A stretch of 64,000 nucleotides of DNA from Bryum argenteum (GCA_037043015.1 CM073323.1:2108001-2172000), one strand, 5' to 3'; counted from the stretch's first letter, positions 22,690 to 34,917 are shown. Notes: generated by a model from the letters alone, not told the origin. Program-made: numbers and translations.

Positions 22690-23640
22690 ATGGTTCCATT
22701 GAGCATCTCCTCCTCTATTACTACTAGAAAACAAGTAGAAGAAGCTATTGTGGAAAAGTTGAGGAGGGGTGAGAATACTAGAAATGTTGCCAGAGAGTTA
22801 CAGGTATTCCAAAGTTGGATTGCAAAATTTTGTAAGCAATATTTGAGTGAATTGAGTGATGTCAATCAAAGTTTTGGTGGTAGGCTTTGAATGTACAATG
22901 CGATACTCCTTCTAGAAGAGCGTTTCAAAAAGCACGTTTGAAATGTAAAGTGAAGCAAAAGAAACCAAATCTTACACTTCTTCAAATTAAGAGACGATTA
23001 GAATTTGTTTAACGTCATTGCCATTGGACTGATGATAATTGGGATTGTATAGTATTCTCCAATGAAACAAAAATCAACCGATTTTCCTCTCCTAGTCGAA
23101 GTAGGTGTTCGTTTTGTGATAAACAGAGTAGAAGTGCAAGAATGGTACAACAAACTGTCAAGTCTATAGGTGGGGGGAGATGATTTGGGCATGCATGACT
23201 TCAAGTGGCCCTAGTATGATGTGTAGGATCAAAGGAAGAATGGATTATGTATAGAGAAATTTTGGAGCGAGCGTTGATTCATACACTCTATGCATACGAT
23301 TTGGATCCAGCCAATTTCATCATTCAACGTAATAATGACTTGAAACATACATCTAGGAGTGTGCGGCATTGGCTGAATTTGCAAGAATTTGTTGTTTTGA
23401 AGTGGCCGGGGCATTCTCTAGACTTGAATCCAATTGAACACTTTCGGGCAACTTTAAAACGCCGGCTGAACCAATATGAGAGACCTCCCAAAGGAATGTT
23501 AGAATTGTGCGAGTGTGTCGAGGATTGTTGGGCTTCAATCACTCCCAATGACTGTCAGCATGCCTAAGAGCATTGCAGTTGCTATAACTGCTACGGGTAG
23601 ATGGACAAATTTTCAGGTTCATTCATCAAGCAGAACTGAG
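22690..23640 (+). pseudogene. Tc1/mariner-type transposase, inactivated
   Basis: A decayed DDE transposase reading frame. The N-terminal helix-turn-helix is at 22,690-22,860 (RKQVEEAIVEKLRRGENTRN). A middle part in a shifted frame reads LLQIKRRLEFV then FSNETKINRF. The C-terminal half at 23,247-23,567 reads ILERALIHTLYAYDL, IIQRNNDLKHTS and the very typical WPGHSLDLNPIEHF-ATLKRRL. The first catalytic Asp of the FSDET motif is Asn here (codon 23,061-23,063). At least one frameshift near 22,880 and several stops break the frame. The second Asp and the terminal Glu are still recognisable. No matching terminal inverted repeats were found around it. Confidence 0.85.
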
Positions 23641-24027
23641 TTGTAGATTAAATTTTACTTTATTTTTATTTGTATGTGCATGCTTGTGTATAGTAAGCCT
23701 CAATTTTGTGGAAGTATGATCAATTGCAATGGTAATCCTATGGAATTTATAGGTTCATTTTTGACGCATCCAATTTTCTTTCATTGTTTGTCGAATTTCA
23801 ATATGATATGCCTGTACTCAGTTTTAAGAGTCACTGTATTTATCATGGCTTTCATCCACGACTCTCTGTCTCTTATTTCTGTAGCCACAGACGCTTTTTT
23901 GAAGCTTTCCGGTGGTATTTATGACTGACGGCGGCACATGGGAGTTCGAGCGGGACAGGGTATCTACTGTACAATACAACCGCCATTTCCATCCACTGTC
24001 GATTTTAGAGACACCTTCTAAAATCCG
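23641..24027. other. Intergenic sequence, relic of the duplicated helicase 3' flank
   Basis: From about 23,840 (GGCTTTCATCCACGACTCTC) the sequence again resembles the flank downstream of helicase gene 2 near 28,890-29,010. The material at 21,900-23,840 is thus an insertion relative to copy 2. No gene. Confidence 0.55.
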
Positions 24028-24419
24028 TAAGGTAGAATGCCCTTAAACCGTTCGGCCCCCTGAAGCGCATGCTAGACTGCCTGTTAAACCGCCCATGGCC
24101 TGGACCTTTTTGTACCCACGGCAAAAAAGAATATTCTGAAATCTGAGGGTTCATAGTGACTTGATCTGGAATCTTTTTGCACGGTTTTTGCTAAATGCGT
24201 GACCCGCCACAAAGGAGAGTCTACTGAGCGGTTTAAGGTCATGTACACTTTTGACTTCAAAAATTTGTGGTAAATTCATCTTTTGCTATTTAATTCTGGA
24301 AATTTTTGCATTCACTCTCCCTCTTGTTTCTCCATCGAAGAAAAATTACAAACAATACACACGATGTCCACAACCATGCTGAATCTCTTATTTGAGCGGT
24401 TTAAGGGCATTCTACCTTA
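24028..24419. mobile_element. Tourist-like MITE, copy 1
   Basis: A 386-bp element (24,031-24,416) with ends GGTAGAATGCCCTTAAACCG and complement. The flanks are TAA on the left and TTA on the right, one mismatch from a 3-bp duplication. A related element at 49,445-49,734 lies in the opposite orientation and has a perfect TAA duplication. Three-base TWA duplications are typical of PIF/Harbinger. It is noncoding. Confidence 0.75.
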
Positions 24420-25112
24420 ACTAGATTAGGATCGGTCCAAAATTTTATCACAAACTTCACCCTTCATCATTACTAACCCACAAACTTTTCACATTCTCTG
24501 AAGATAACCATAAGGCACATGCTCATATGGAATTTGCTCAGTTCTGAGCATGTTACCTAAGCTGGATGGAGAAAAAAACATTTCAGATTCTCCAAAAAGA
24601 ATCAGAAGGCACTTGCTCAATTAAAATTTGCTCAGTTTCTGAGCATTTTCCTTAGCTGGATGGAAAACAAGGCATGAAGAATTCGCTCATCACAACTGTG
24701 AACCGGCTGAAACTGTGACTAAATGAACTAAGTTACAACGAGTAAATGAAGCTCGTCATGCATGACGACAATAAATTTGCACAGAAGGAACAAGAACTCT
24801 AAATCCTGTGGCATCACATTGCATTGATCTAGCAGTTCCCAAGCTCATTGATGTTTCGAAGCCCCGCAGGAATCCCCTCGAGTAGATTCATGAGAGACAG
24901 ACCAAAATTATGTACCAGAGCGCCAGTGGCCAACATCGCTTGGAGGGAATGCAGTGTGCGCTTTGCTCAAATGTTTTAGGTTTCTGTCAGCTTGGGTAGG
25001 CTTCTCTGTTTTAAGCCGCAGAGTCTAGTCGACTTGGAGGCGTAGTGGTACAATTGCAGCAGAATTTAGGGTTTTGGGTAATAGACAACATGCTGTTCAA
25101 AATGGGGGAGCA
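24420..25112. other. Junction between the two helicase copies
   Basis: 24,660-24,945 resembles 29,145-29,436 downstream of gene 2 (shared blocks such as GTGGCATCA, CACAGAAGGAAC, CCCCTCGA). The duplicated 3' flank therefore ends near 24,945. 24,990-25,112 resembles the region upstream of gene 1 and is the promoter or leader of gene 2. Confidence 0.6.
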
Positions 25113-28100
25113 ATGATGAATAATCGTGGATCACCATTTGATTCCTCGATAACGGGGTTGAGAGCGCATCCGGTTAAAAGCGAAGCCGAGGAATTTATAC
25201 CCCTACAAGTTTTCAAATCCGAGGGTTTAGAGACTCCCTATGCCGGTGATGGTAGTTTTCTCGATCCAATATGCCTTTCTCCTGACGAGGAGCCTTTGAA
25301 CCTCACTCCCGAGCAGCAGCAGGTGCTTGATTATGTGCGAGCTGGCAAGGTAGATCTTCTCAATTCCTGATGGACCTCAATGTCTGTTCTGGCAGTTCTG
25401 GATTAGGTCATATGGAAGCTTCTCTTTCTATCGACACATACACTGTTCTTTCAGTGATCAAACGTAGCTCCTTCCGAATAAGATCAGTAGCATTGGTCGT
25501 TCTTGAGACCATGAAGGTCTGACATGTCAACGTACATACCTTTGTTTGCATGCTTTTGTCTGAATGTTCTGCACCTATTGACTTGATTTGCACACAGAAC
25601 GTGTTTTTTACGGGGTCTGGAGGAACTGGAAAGACTTTCGTACTCCAACAGATCCTGAAATTCTTTAAGAAAAAATTCTGCGATGGGCACGGTCGTACGG
25701 AATACTCTTGTTCATGCTTTTTATGCAAGGTGGCTGTCACAGCATCAACAGGCATTGCAGGTGAGGCTGGTTCAAGAGCTTGTTTGTTTTGAGATATTGT
25801 AACATTCTTCCATGGTACAAGTGCTGGTTTCGAGGCAGCTAATCCTGCATCGAATTCATCTGTAACATCGTTCTGGGGTATCGACTCGTCATCTTACATG
25901 GTTTAAGATGTTGCCTGGTCAGCAATTCCTATTGGAGGCACCACGTTGCACAGTGCAACAGGAATTGGCAGGGCAAATCGTCGCAAGGATTTCCTCAGGA
26001 TGTGGGCCATGCCCAATCGGCTGAAATGGCGCAATTTAAGTGTTCTGATTGTGGATGAAATCTCGATGGTGAGTGCTGAGTTGCTGGAGTATCTGGAGCA
26101 AACAATTAGAAGGATCCGGACAAAGCAGGATGATCTCCCGGGTGAACCTTTTGGTGGACTTCAGGTGCGGATTTCTGTGGATAAACGTTCTTGATACACC
26201 CCAACATGTCAAGGCTACATATCAAATGTGTTTTTTTGCAGGTTATCTTTGCAGGTGACTTCTTCCAACTGCAGCCTATTGAGAACAAGAATACTCAATC
26301 CGCCCCTGATCAGTTTCTTGGTATAGGGCTAGCATTCGAGGCACCTGCTTGGGAGCGAGCCAAGTTGAACAGCGTCATCTTAAGCCGTGTCTTTCGTCAG
26401 GTATATTTGACGCCTAGGAGTTGTTGATTATTTGTAAGCATCAATTAGCTGAGGAGTCCGTCTCGAGCAAGATCGTCTGGATAGAATTGCAGAATTGCCC
26501 TGGGATGAAAGAGTGTAGGGTGCCCGTCTGAATGATCTACTAGTGTGTCAAAATATAGCACTTGTCACTTATGCAATTTCTGAAGTTCAGTTAAAATACT
26601 AACGTTGCAAGTTACGGATCTGAAATCAAGGATTTCATTTATTTTCCACAGCAGGCTGCATCGTAGTTCAATTCGGCCTAGAATTCCTGCTGAAGATGAC
26701 GATCTTCGAGTTGATTCAAGACTAGATACTTTTGAACATTGTGTTTATCAGAACTTTTGACAATGCCATGCGATCTTAGAGCTCTGTTAATGGCTACGTT
26801 ATTAGCGTGTTGAGGTGCATGGGATGACATGCTATACTTACTGAGGTAGTTGAATCGACGGAATGCAGGAGGATAATCATTTTGTCGACTTGCTGAATGG
26901 TATCAGAACTGGGGAGAATATAGCAGCATATGAAGAAATCATTCTAAGATGTCGTAGGCCTCTCCCTCCTGCGAACGGCATCCGACCAACTGTTCTATTT
27001 TCAAGGTAAGTTCAGTTTCTTGCATTTATGTTCCGAAGCTTGTTTTACTTGCTTATGAATCTCCTTGACTTTCTTGAGATCGGTACAGTGCATTGGGCGC
27101 TGGCAGCGGCCTGTGGGTGCTGTGGTTATCTATGACATAAATCGGTGATTCGTTTTTGTCAGGAATCTGGAGGTTGATAAATTTAATAACGACCGGTTAA
27201 ATGCCTTGTTGAGTACTAATGTACGTATAGTTGCTGACGAGCGTATAAATCCCGAGGATCCTGATACCGATCTTGAAGAAGAGCAGCGAAAGATCCTGGG
27301 GAAAGCAGACTTTTGGAAAGATTGCCCTGCGCCCAAAGAGATCAACTTGAAAGTGGATGCACAGGTATGACTGCAAGCTACACCGTTACGATTTTTGACA
27401 ATGATTACTCGCCTCTTCCTTGTGATACTAGGCGTTGTGCAGCTCGAGTTCATTACATTTACATTGCTATGTAGGTCATGCTCGTGCGGAACCTGGTACT
27501 GGAGGGGAGCGAAAGTGATCTGGTTAATGGATCCCGAGGAATCTTGGTGGGCTGGAAAGCCAAGGATGTGGTGCTGGCTGAGCTAGAGAAACTCCTGGGG
27601 AAGTACTCGGAATCTGGAACCGATAAAGAACGTTGGGAAAGGAGTAGAACAAAGCAAAAAATCAGTAATCTAAGTAGAAGCTCTATTACAGACGTTCCAG
27701 TCGTGAAGTTCAGAAATGGGCAACGCATCGCCTGTGTGCCTGAGAAGTTCTCTTATGAAAGCTTAAACGTTGGAGAGTGCACAAGGTTGCAGGTCAGCAC
27801 AGACTTTCCAGGCATACTCAATTGTCTATTCCTACTCTGGCAATCTTTGGATTTTTAGCTTTAGCTGTGTTAAGATCCATTTCCAGTACTCAAAATGACC
27901 TTCGTTCCTGATTGCATTGTTGTTAGGTCAGCAATATTTTCTCTAGGCAGATGAGTCTCTTGACTTGATAAAGCAATTGCACTGGCAGGTTCCTCTCAAG
28001 CTGGCTTGGGCACTTACGATTCACAAGTGCCAAGGTAACAAGTGTTCTGATTCTACTGAAGAAAATCCATACCTTTGACAACTTAGGAAAACTTCTACCT

Positions 28101-28711
28101 GCTTGACAGTTGGAAGCATTTGATCAAGTCGTTATGTATTGTTGCTTTTGACTGCTTGCAGGAATGACCCTAGACTACGTTCAAGTTACTCTTGACGGTA
28201 TTTTTGCCGAGGGCCAAGCTTACGTGGCTCTCAGTAGAGCGCGATCAATGGAAGGCTTGCAAGTCGTAGGAACGTTCAATCCCAGAGATATCAGGTACAT
28301 CCTGGCTTTCTTTCATTTCTAATAGCCACCAAGATTCTCTAATCGAAGTTCTGCGACTCTGACGAAAGCATGGGTTTGAGCCTGTGCAGAGTTAGTAAAA
28401 AAGTGGTCGATTTCTACAAAGCTCTGGCTGCTAAAGAGGCGCCTTGTGTGGGCAAGTACGAGTTTCCTGACATGGAGTTCGACATCCTTCCTGAGGAGGG
28501 CATGGTTGGACAAAGACCGGTGAAAAACTTATTAAACAATAAGTTCGAAGAGGTGCCTCAGAATGTCTTCACCCAAATCGTCACCTGCTACCATTGCAGG
28601 AAGGAAGGCCATCCTGCGTTTGCTTGCAAGTTGGGACCCAAACTCATAATCAACGTACAACCTCCTCGTGTCGTTTTCAGTAATGTACATAAGAAACAGC
28701 GGAGAATGTAG
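25113..28711 (+). CDS. PIF1-family DNA helicase, tandem copy 2, with C-terminal CCHC zinc knuckle
   Basis: Paralogue of the gene at 18.2 kb with the same ten-exon structure: 25,113-25,349, 25,598-25,760, 25,923-26,164, 26,242-26,400, 26,869-27,005, 27,163-27,364, 27,475-27,792, 27,989-28,034, 28,162-28,294 and 28,390-28,711. They give 652 residues. The start is the first of two adjacent ATGs; the second aligns with the start of copy 1. It keeps Walker A GSGGTGKT, Walker B VLIVDEISM, GDFFQLQP, TIHKCQGMTLD and YVALSRARSMEGL. The segment between Walker A and motif Ia has a shorter Cys-rich insert (CSCFLC), and motif Ia reads VTASTGIA. The last exon ends with a CCHC knuckle, CYHCRKEGHPAFAC, a nucleic-acid-binding motif not usual in PIF1. 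No stops or frameshifts are seen. Introns have diverged more than exons. Confidence 0.88.
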
Positions 28712-29513
28712 CATTCTTAGTGATTGCTGAAGATGTGGAGATAGGGACATCCTCATTCCCCAACGAAGATATGGCTTCACTAGTTGCTGATAGGCCCTTT
28801 TCTATGATCCGCAGGAGGGTGAAGTCCCAGCTGCTGTAGTGATGCATGTACAGCGAATTAGAGTAGCAGGCCAATTATTTCGATAAATTTATGCGTGGCC
28901 TTCATGCACTACTCTCCGCCTGTTATTTCTGAAGCCATCATCCTTTTGCACTTACGTTCAACGGCTGCACATGAGAATCTATGCAGAGTAATAAGCGGCC
29001 CAGGTATATCGTACACGGACCTGCTTCATTAACTTTCAAATAGCTTCAAAAACGATGGCGAGTACAGACATTACAACGAATCTCATTTGCTCCATATTTA
29101 TGGTCCACAGCATAAATGTTCATCTCTTCCCAGCCTCTATCGTACAAATCTAGCTATTGCTGGATGAAGAACGAGATATGGAAATTCGCTCATTACAACC
29201 GCCAAACATTCGAACCATGGCTAAAACCGTTACTATATCAACTACAACAACGATGAGAAAGTGAAGGTAGTCATGCTTGATCACAAAAAATCTGTACAGA
29301 AGGAACGAGAATTAGAAAACCTGTGGCATCAAGATGCAATGAACTAGCTCAGTGATATTCCGAAGCTCCGTAGGATTCCCCTCGATTGTATTCATGAGGC
29401 GACTCCAGTGGCCTCGCATCCAGCATCTCTTCGACTGCGGGAGGCCTGTTGTACGATCAGTCCACAAAGTGGACCAGCAACCCTAAGATGGATCGATAAA
29501 AGCTAAGGCGATG
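28712..29513. other. 3' flank shared by helicase gene 2 and the convergent downstream gene
   Basis: Convergent 3' ends: helicase 2 comes from the left and the 29.5-kb gene from the right. Two parts of it have diverged copies at 23,840-23,980 and 24,660-24,945. No gene seen. Confidence 0.5.
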
Positions 29514-30053
29514 TCAGATGAAGAAGATGAGTACACCGAGAATGACAGCGGCAATGACGGCGTACTTCAACGCCGAGAGAGTGATGGCCGCGGCTACCAC
29601 AAGCAACTGCCACCCGATCAAGACAATGGCGTACAAGAACAACCCTGTCAACACGAGCGCTAGTACATTCTCCACGCTGGGATCCAGCACATCCTTCCAC
29701 CGAAAGTCCACTTTGCCTTCCAGGAACGAGTCCAGCTCCTCAAGCTCCAGGCGACCCCTAGGATCCTCCTTCCATTTCTCCTCAATCCCTAATGTCCTCG
29801 TTCCCCATCCCCATGCCCTCTGCCACAACGGCCGCGCTCCCACTGCTTCCTCAGATACCCCTAAAGACGGTCTGGCGCTCTTCTCCTCGCCAAATCCATT
29901 ACCTCGCCTGGCTCGAATCGAAACTGTGGAATTCCTGCGCTTGCTGGCGCAGAGAAACACCTGCTTTCGAGAATGACGAGAGACTAGTGAATCGTGAGCG
30001 AGGGAGGAGGAGGGGGAGAAAGAGAGAGCGCCACGAAGTTGTAAGGTATCCAT
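29514..30053 (-). CDS. Probable plastid-targeted membrane protein, 179 residues
   Basis: A single-exon ORF. The chosen ATG at 30,053 has a strong context (GCCATGG); two in-frame ATGs lie upstream (30,137 and 30,089). The first 55 residues are Ser/Arg-rich and poor in acidic residues (SFSPSSSLAHDS, SKRRNSTVSIRARR), as in chloroplast transit peptides. A soluble, charged middle follows, with GWGTRTLGIEEKW and LDSFLEGKVDFRWKDVLDP. The last 50 residues form two closely spaced hydrophobic segments (LALVLTGLFLYAIVLIGW and ITLSALKYAVIAAVILGV) and end at FFI. I do not recognise the family. An integral membrane protein of plastid envelope or thylakoid is inferred from these features only. Confidence 0.75.
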   Translation of the reverse strand: MDTLQLRGALSFSPSSSLAHDSLVSRHSRKQVFLCASKRRNSTVSIRARRGNGFGEEKSARPSLGVSEEAVGARPLWQRAWGWGTRTLGIEEKWKEDPRGRLELEELDSFLEGKVDFRWKDVLDPSVENVLALVLTGLFLYAIVLIGWQLLVVAAAITLSALKYAVIAAVILGVLIFFI

Positions 30054-31337
30054 GGCAGCAATTGGATAAAATGGTCCGGCATTCAGCATGGCAGCATCCT
30101 CAAACAGCAACAAGAGATCCCTGAAACAAGTTCTCATCCCTCGGTTTCACCGTCTCTGCCAAGTGGAAGATTCCCAATATTAGGTCGTCGTTCCAGGAGG
30201 AAGCTGGACCCCAAGTTCCCGAGAACACCCCACCACCCTTTTCTTTATAAATCCTCTTTCTACATTGCATGTAGAGCCGGTATCATTGCGAATGAGTTCG
30301 AGCAGATAAGTTCGTTCTTCTGAAGCTGCTTTTCCAGAATGTGCAACTGGAGGATTCGCACCGTTTTCACCGTATTCAATAACTGGGAATTCGGTTCTTG
30401 GCAAAGGATGCAAGGTCCAATCAGGTTGCTGTAATCGAAAGGACCTGGCTTTTTCTTTCGTAGTTGCATTACTAGCAGTGACTTTCAGTGGAGTGCACGG
30501 AGTCTCAAGATGAAATAGGAAATCTTCCCACTCTCATGCTCACCTATCTGGATGTCCTCAGCTGTTAGAGAGGTAGTAGGTGTGTACTAATCGTGAGTAG
30601 TGAGGCTCACAACAATCTTAATGTAGATGCCTTTCTGGATAGGATTCCAAGAAATAAGGACATGACTGCCGTATGGTGTACTTTCTAGGTGGCAAGCAGA
30701 TTGAACACACCCCTACGTGGGATGCATTTCAAGTTATGCTCCCATGTAGAATGTATTTCAAGCTTTGTACTATGCCAATTTTAGCACCCTACATATTGTT
30801 TGATGCTTTTATTGTCAGAGTCTCAGAATTGCAAATTTTAATTATGTGGTAGTGTAAATCTTGTTACGTACATGTATTCCATACTAGAATTTGAGGAGAG
30901 TATCCACAGAAACAAAATGCCGAGTGACATCGTCATCGCATGTAAGGCTCTTGCCTACATTCTCGTTCAAAATTCTGAACTGATTAGATTTCTCCTTTTA
31001 CGAACAGATTTCTCATGATTTATAGCTCAACAAGACAAAAGAACGAACAAAAGTGTCGAACTATAGATAAGGGAGTGATCAGATTAATCAAGTGATGAAT
31101 CCAGTGTACAAATGAAATACCTTATATAAATACCTAGATTTGCGCTCATCTGTCGATGAACAATAAATACAATACCTACCTACCTGAATGGGACCTTCTC
31201 AATGACCGCATTTGAGAGGTTCAAATGCAGAAGTTCCACTACTTACAAATCTGTTTGGGGTGATCTCATCTCTATCAACCACCAGTTGACAAATTTACAA
31301 TTTCTGCTGAGTGGGCAGATAACCAAAATAATCACAA
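30054..31337. other. Intergenic region between the membrane protein and AVT6-like genes
   Basis: It holds the promoter and 5' leader of the gene at 29.5 kb and the 3' untranslated region of the transporter at 31.3 kb. No further gene or repeat recognised. Confidence 0.45.
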
Positions 31338-33410
31338 TCATGACCTGAGGAAGTAACCTGTACTAAGACCTGCTGGAACCCCTCCGGGTTGGGTTGTAGG
31401 TTCCAGAAGGTTGAATATGTTTGTCGAAACAGCAACTACGCTGGAGAGAATGGCCAGGATCACCATCACCACGGCTTCTACCTTGTCTCTCTTGGTTGCC
31501 AACAAGGGCTTGTCCCTGCACAATAAATCCGAATCAGCAAAACGCTTCAATACAAACTCCAAAGAGCATGGAGGGAGAGACTTACTTGAGCACGACGAGG
31601 GCTGGAAAGATGAATCCGAGGCAGACAGTGGCGGTGGCCCCGGTGAACTGGAACACAATCCAGATATTGGGCACGACAGCTGAGCCGAAGAAGATGCAGC
31701 AGATAAGGAAGGCGGTGATGAGCGAGAAGCGGACGGTGTCGTGGGCGAGAGCGGTAGCTCGGGGGAAGAGAATGGCGTCCAGGTTAAGGCGGAGGGAGAA
31801 GTTGAGCAGCGGAAAGACCAGCATGATGTGCACGGCGTAGCTAATCCGAACGATGACGCAAATGGCGTGCGAGAATGGGACGCCCAGATCCGTATCGAAG
31901 TTGGACAAGATATCGTCGCCCGTTGCGTCTCCGAACAAGAGGTATCCGAATGTGGCTGTGCAGAGGTAGATGGTGCCGCACAGGAACATCGACCGTTGCA
32001 CTACTTGCTGCATCTTCTCGTCTGAAGCATCCGCCGCCCCAGCTAGCTCATTTGCGATCGGATGTACTGCAATCGATCATCGACACTTTTCAGTACAAGG
32101 GTTTGAAGAATTTTCTGTACTTCATCAAGAACGGAGAGTCAATGCTTACCATTGTGGTGGCAAATGTAGGCAGTCATGATGACGGGGATGACGGTGAAGA
32201 GACGCCAGAATGACTTCTGGTCGTAGACTTGTGGAGTGAGTCTTGGCCATGGAATGTCGCCAGCCACCAATTTCCACATCGTCACGCCAGCGATGATCAC
32301 CACGAACACCACTGCCAGCGCTACCGACAATGCTGATGTCCATTTCAACGAGTCTGCCACAAGCGACGAAACCACATGAATATTTTATCTTTCGTTTTTG
32401 TTTGCGGAACCGAAATGCAAGAGAAGGTGAAGATTGAGGCGTACCGACGTGTCGGAAAGAGACGAGAGGCAGCAGCACTACCACGGTGATTGTAAAGAGA
32501 ACGAAGGTGCGCTCGTTCCACCATGTTGGACCTCCCGCCCATTCTTCCAGTACACCGGTGTAATGCTGTCCTGCTCCTGAAGTTCCCGACAACACATCCC
32601 CTGCAAAGACCAAAATCAACAAAATCAAGAGCTAGATTCCAAGCACCTCCTCAAAACACAACTTGGCCATGATCGTTAAAATGGCGGGTTGCACAGGACT
32701 CTGAGCTAGTGAACACAAGTAGGGGGCCGACTGAAAAACTCAGCTCGAGGAGCTAGTGTACACATGGTTTTGAGGTACGGTTTCCAGTGCAACCTTGCAA
32801 AACGGCCCAGTTTCCGTGGAACAAATTAAAATGGCTTCAGTGATCACAAAAAGCACAATTTCCCCTAGAGTTATCCCTCTGCAATTTCAAACTTTCAGCC
32901 AATTATGGGATTCCAAACCCTATTGACTAAATGCCAGGGTGAGGAAGATGGGTGGGGGCGATGCAAGGGATGCTAGTGAGTACCAATGATGATCAAGTAG
33001 ACGATGAGGATGCCGAAGTTATTGATTATGATACAGAGCTGGACGATGGCGCGGCCGAGGGCGCCGAACGCGTCGCCCATCAAGCCGCCATAGGACCGCG
33101 CATGACATGGGCGCGTATAACGCAGCATAATCTGAATAGAATTCTCGCTCAAGATGCCCATGATGATGATACCGACGATGCCAAGCGGCAAGCCCAACAC
33201 TTTCATAGTGGCGGGGAGCGCCATGATGCCGGCGCCGACGATCGTGGTAGACAGGTTGAACACCCCGCCCGCCACCGACGCCTCGTGGTAGTCATCGTAT
33301 GCATCGTCCTCCTCGACCACATCCTGCCTCTTGCTCGGCAGCAACGGCGTCCTCTCCGTCGACGTCGAGGTCTCGTACTTAGCTTTCTTCGGCGACTCGT
33401 CGCTCGCCAT
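31338..33410 (-). CDS. AVT6: Vacuolar amino acid transporter, AVT6 type (AAAP family)
   Basis: AVT6 proteins export amino acids from the vacuole; the family is related to SLC38 transporters. Five exons join in frame: 33,410-32,984, 32,600-32,445, 32,353-32,150, 32,066-31,586 and 31,515-31,338. They give 481 residues, the usual AVT6 length. The start ATG at 33,410 is preferred over an upstream in-frame ATG because the protein then begins with the usual short acidic and Ser/Thr-rich cytosolic tail with ERTPLLPS. Family signatures: GGVFNLSTTIVGAGIMALP in the first transmembrane segment, RSYGGLMGDAFG, CIIINNFGILIVYLIIIGD, DSLKWTSALSVALAVVF, VIMTAYICHHNVHPI, GYLLFGD, DTDLGVPF and VFQFTGATATVCLGFIFP. 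About eleven hydrophobic segments are visible. All introns are GT-AG. Assignment to the AVT6 branch is confident; the substrate is not readable from sequence. Confidence 0.93.
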
Positions 33411-34285
33411 CGTCACTCTCAACTCAAAAACTCTCAAAGATCGTTCTTTGCTAGCTCCGATCAGCCCATGCAGACGATTTCGCTGCCGCGACTATCAGGA
33501 TTCCCAGACCCAAGGCTTGTGGCGTGCACGGGCAATGGACGGAAGAGTGATGGCGAGGTTCCGTGGCGTAGTGACCACACATGTCCTATTCACGCAGCCA
33601 ATTCTGAAAATTCGCAATGAAGCGCCTGACGGTCACGGATGCGGCGTCACAAATTCCATGCACACCTAATGATTGACGAAGGGGCAAATGAAATCAGTAG
33701 CAACTTGTGGACAGAGTGTAGGCTTTGTACAAACGGACAGAGGCCGCAGACCAGCAGAATCTGAATCTTCCAAACCGTCCAACGTATGAACGCACTCTTG
33801 ATCTACCTGTCCGACACGCTACCCCACCCCCAACGAACGGAGTAGTTAAGTTGGCTACCACAAGTGGGTTGGCAAATTGGGCATGTACAGTACTCGGTCG
33901 ACTTAAGTCAATGAACTCCTGCGATCCATGTAAAAGAAATGATTTTCATAAGACGTGAACGAATTGAAGAGACATGGATGATTGACCCCCACGACCGATT
34001 TGCATTTGTGGGTTAATCTGACGTGGTAAATGAGATCTGCTAAGGAAATGGCAGTATGGGGTTCAGTTTGTAGGCTATTGGTTTTAGGTTTTTAAAGGAA
34101 TATGATTTGGGGTCTTTGGTTTCAATGTTGAAATTTAAATTTGGAAAATTTAAAACTCACCCTTAAAAGGGATGCTCTGTGTTTTCACTTCTTTTCTACC
34201 TGAGACCCTAGCCTGATAGAGGGTTCTCATTCGTCCTCCCGATGGAAAATTTCCAAAACGCACCAGATGAAATACATGGTGTAGC
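33411..34285. promoter_or_regulatory. Upstream region of the AVT6-like gene
   Basis: Probable promoter and 5' leader. The transporter reading frame stays open for nine codons upstream of the chosen start. No specific element is assigned. Confidence 0.4.
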
Positions 34286-34917
34286 TTAACCCTTAACCCT
34301 TAAACGCCCTTGGGGTCTGAAATGGGCAGCCCAAAATTGGATCACAGCATCTTTTGGACTTAGGCATCATGAATAGTGCACTTTTTGAACTTGGGCACCA
34401 TGAATGGACCAATCAATGATGAGCTTGCAACCTCCTACAAGGTTATGTACAACCCCAACCTACCTACCACAATCCTTTCAAACCATAAAATCATACATAC
34501 AAATTGTGATTTGAATTGTAAAATTTCACTTTTTGAATGCACCACAAGACGGTGACCAGTTTGACATCAAAATATAAGTGAAATGTTGAGTACAGTGAGA
34601 GCTACGGAGGAGATTCTGTTGGAATCATGCCCCTCGGGCTTGCTTGGGCGTTTGAGCGCCCTGGCGGACTAAATCTGTCCGCCAAGAATTTGTCCGATCA
34701 GAAGTCAACCCAACTTTGACTAGTATAATAAATAAATCCATACAGTCATTTTGACTCAAATTTTCAGCACACATTCATACCCTAATCATAATCCAACTTC
34801 AACGGTTGGATCTACTTGATCCCTTGTTTCTTTGAGCAACGTCATTTTAAACAGATCAAGGTTCACCACAGCCTAATTTTGCTTGATATGGAGGGGGCGC
34901 TCAGGGGTTAAGGGTTA
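34286..34917. mobile_element. TTAA-flanked inverted-repeat element, copy 2
   Basis: Core element 34,293-34,910, beginning TTAACCCTTAAACGCCCTTG and ending GGGGCGCTCAGGGGTTAA. A further TTAACCC (left) and GGGTTAA (right) lie directly outside, so the inverted repeats extend to 34,286 and 34,917. The ends match the copies at 22,129 and 51,781. No ORF. Confidence 0.7.

Noticed and set aside
29518-29976. Plus-strand ORF of 152 codons opposite the membrane-protein gene
   Set aside because: It is antisense to the better-supported minus-strand gene with a transit-like start and two membrane segments.
32952-33620. Plus-strand ORF of 222 codons over the AVT6 first exon
   Set aside because: Antisense shadow of the transporter exon; low-complexity acidic/basic composition.
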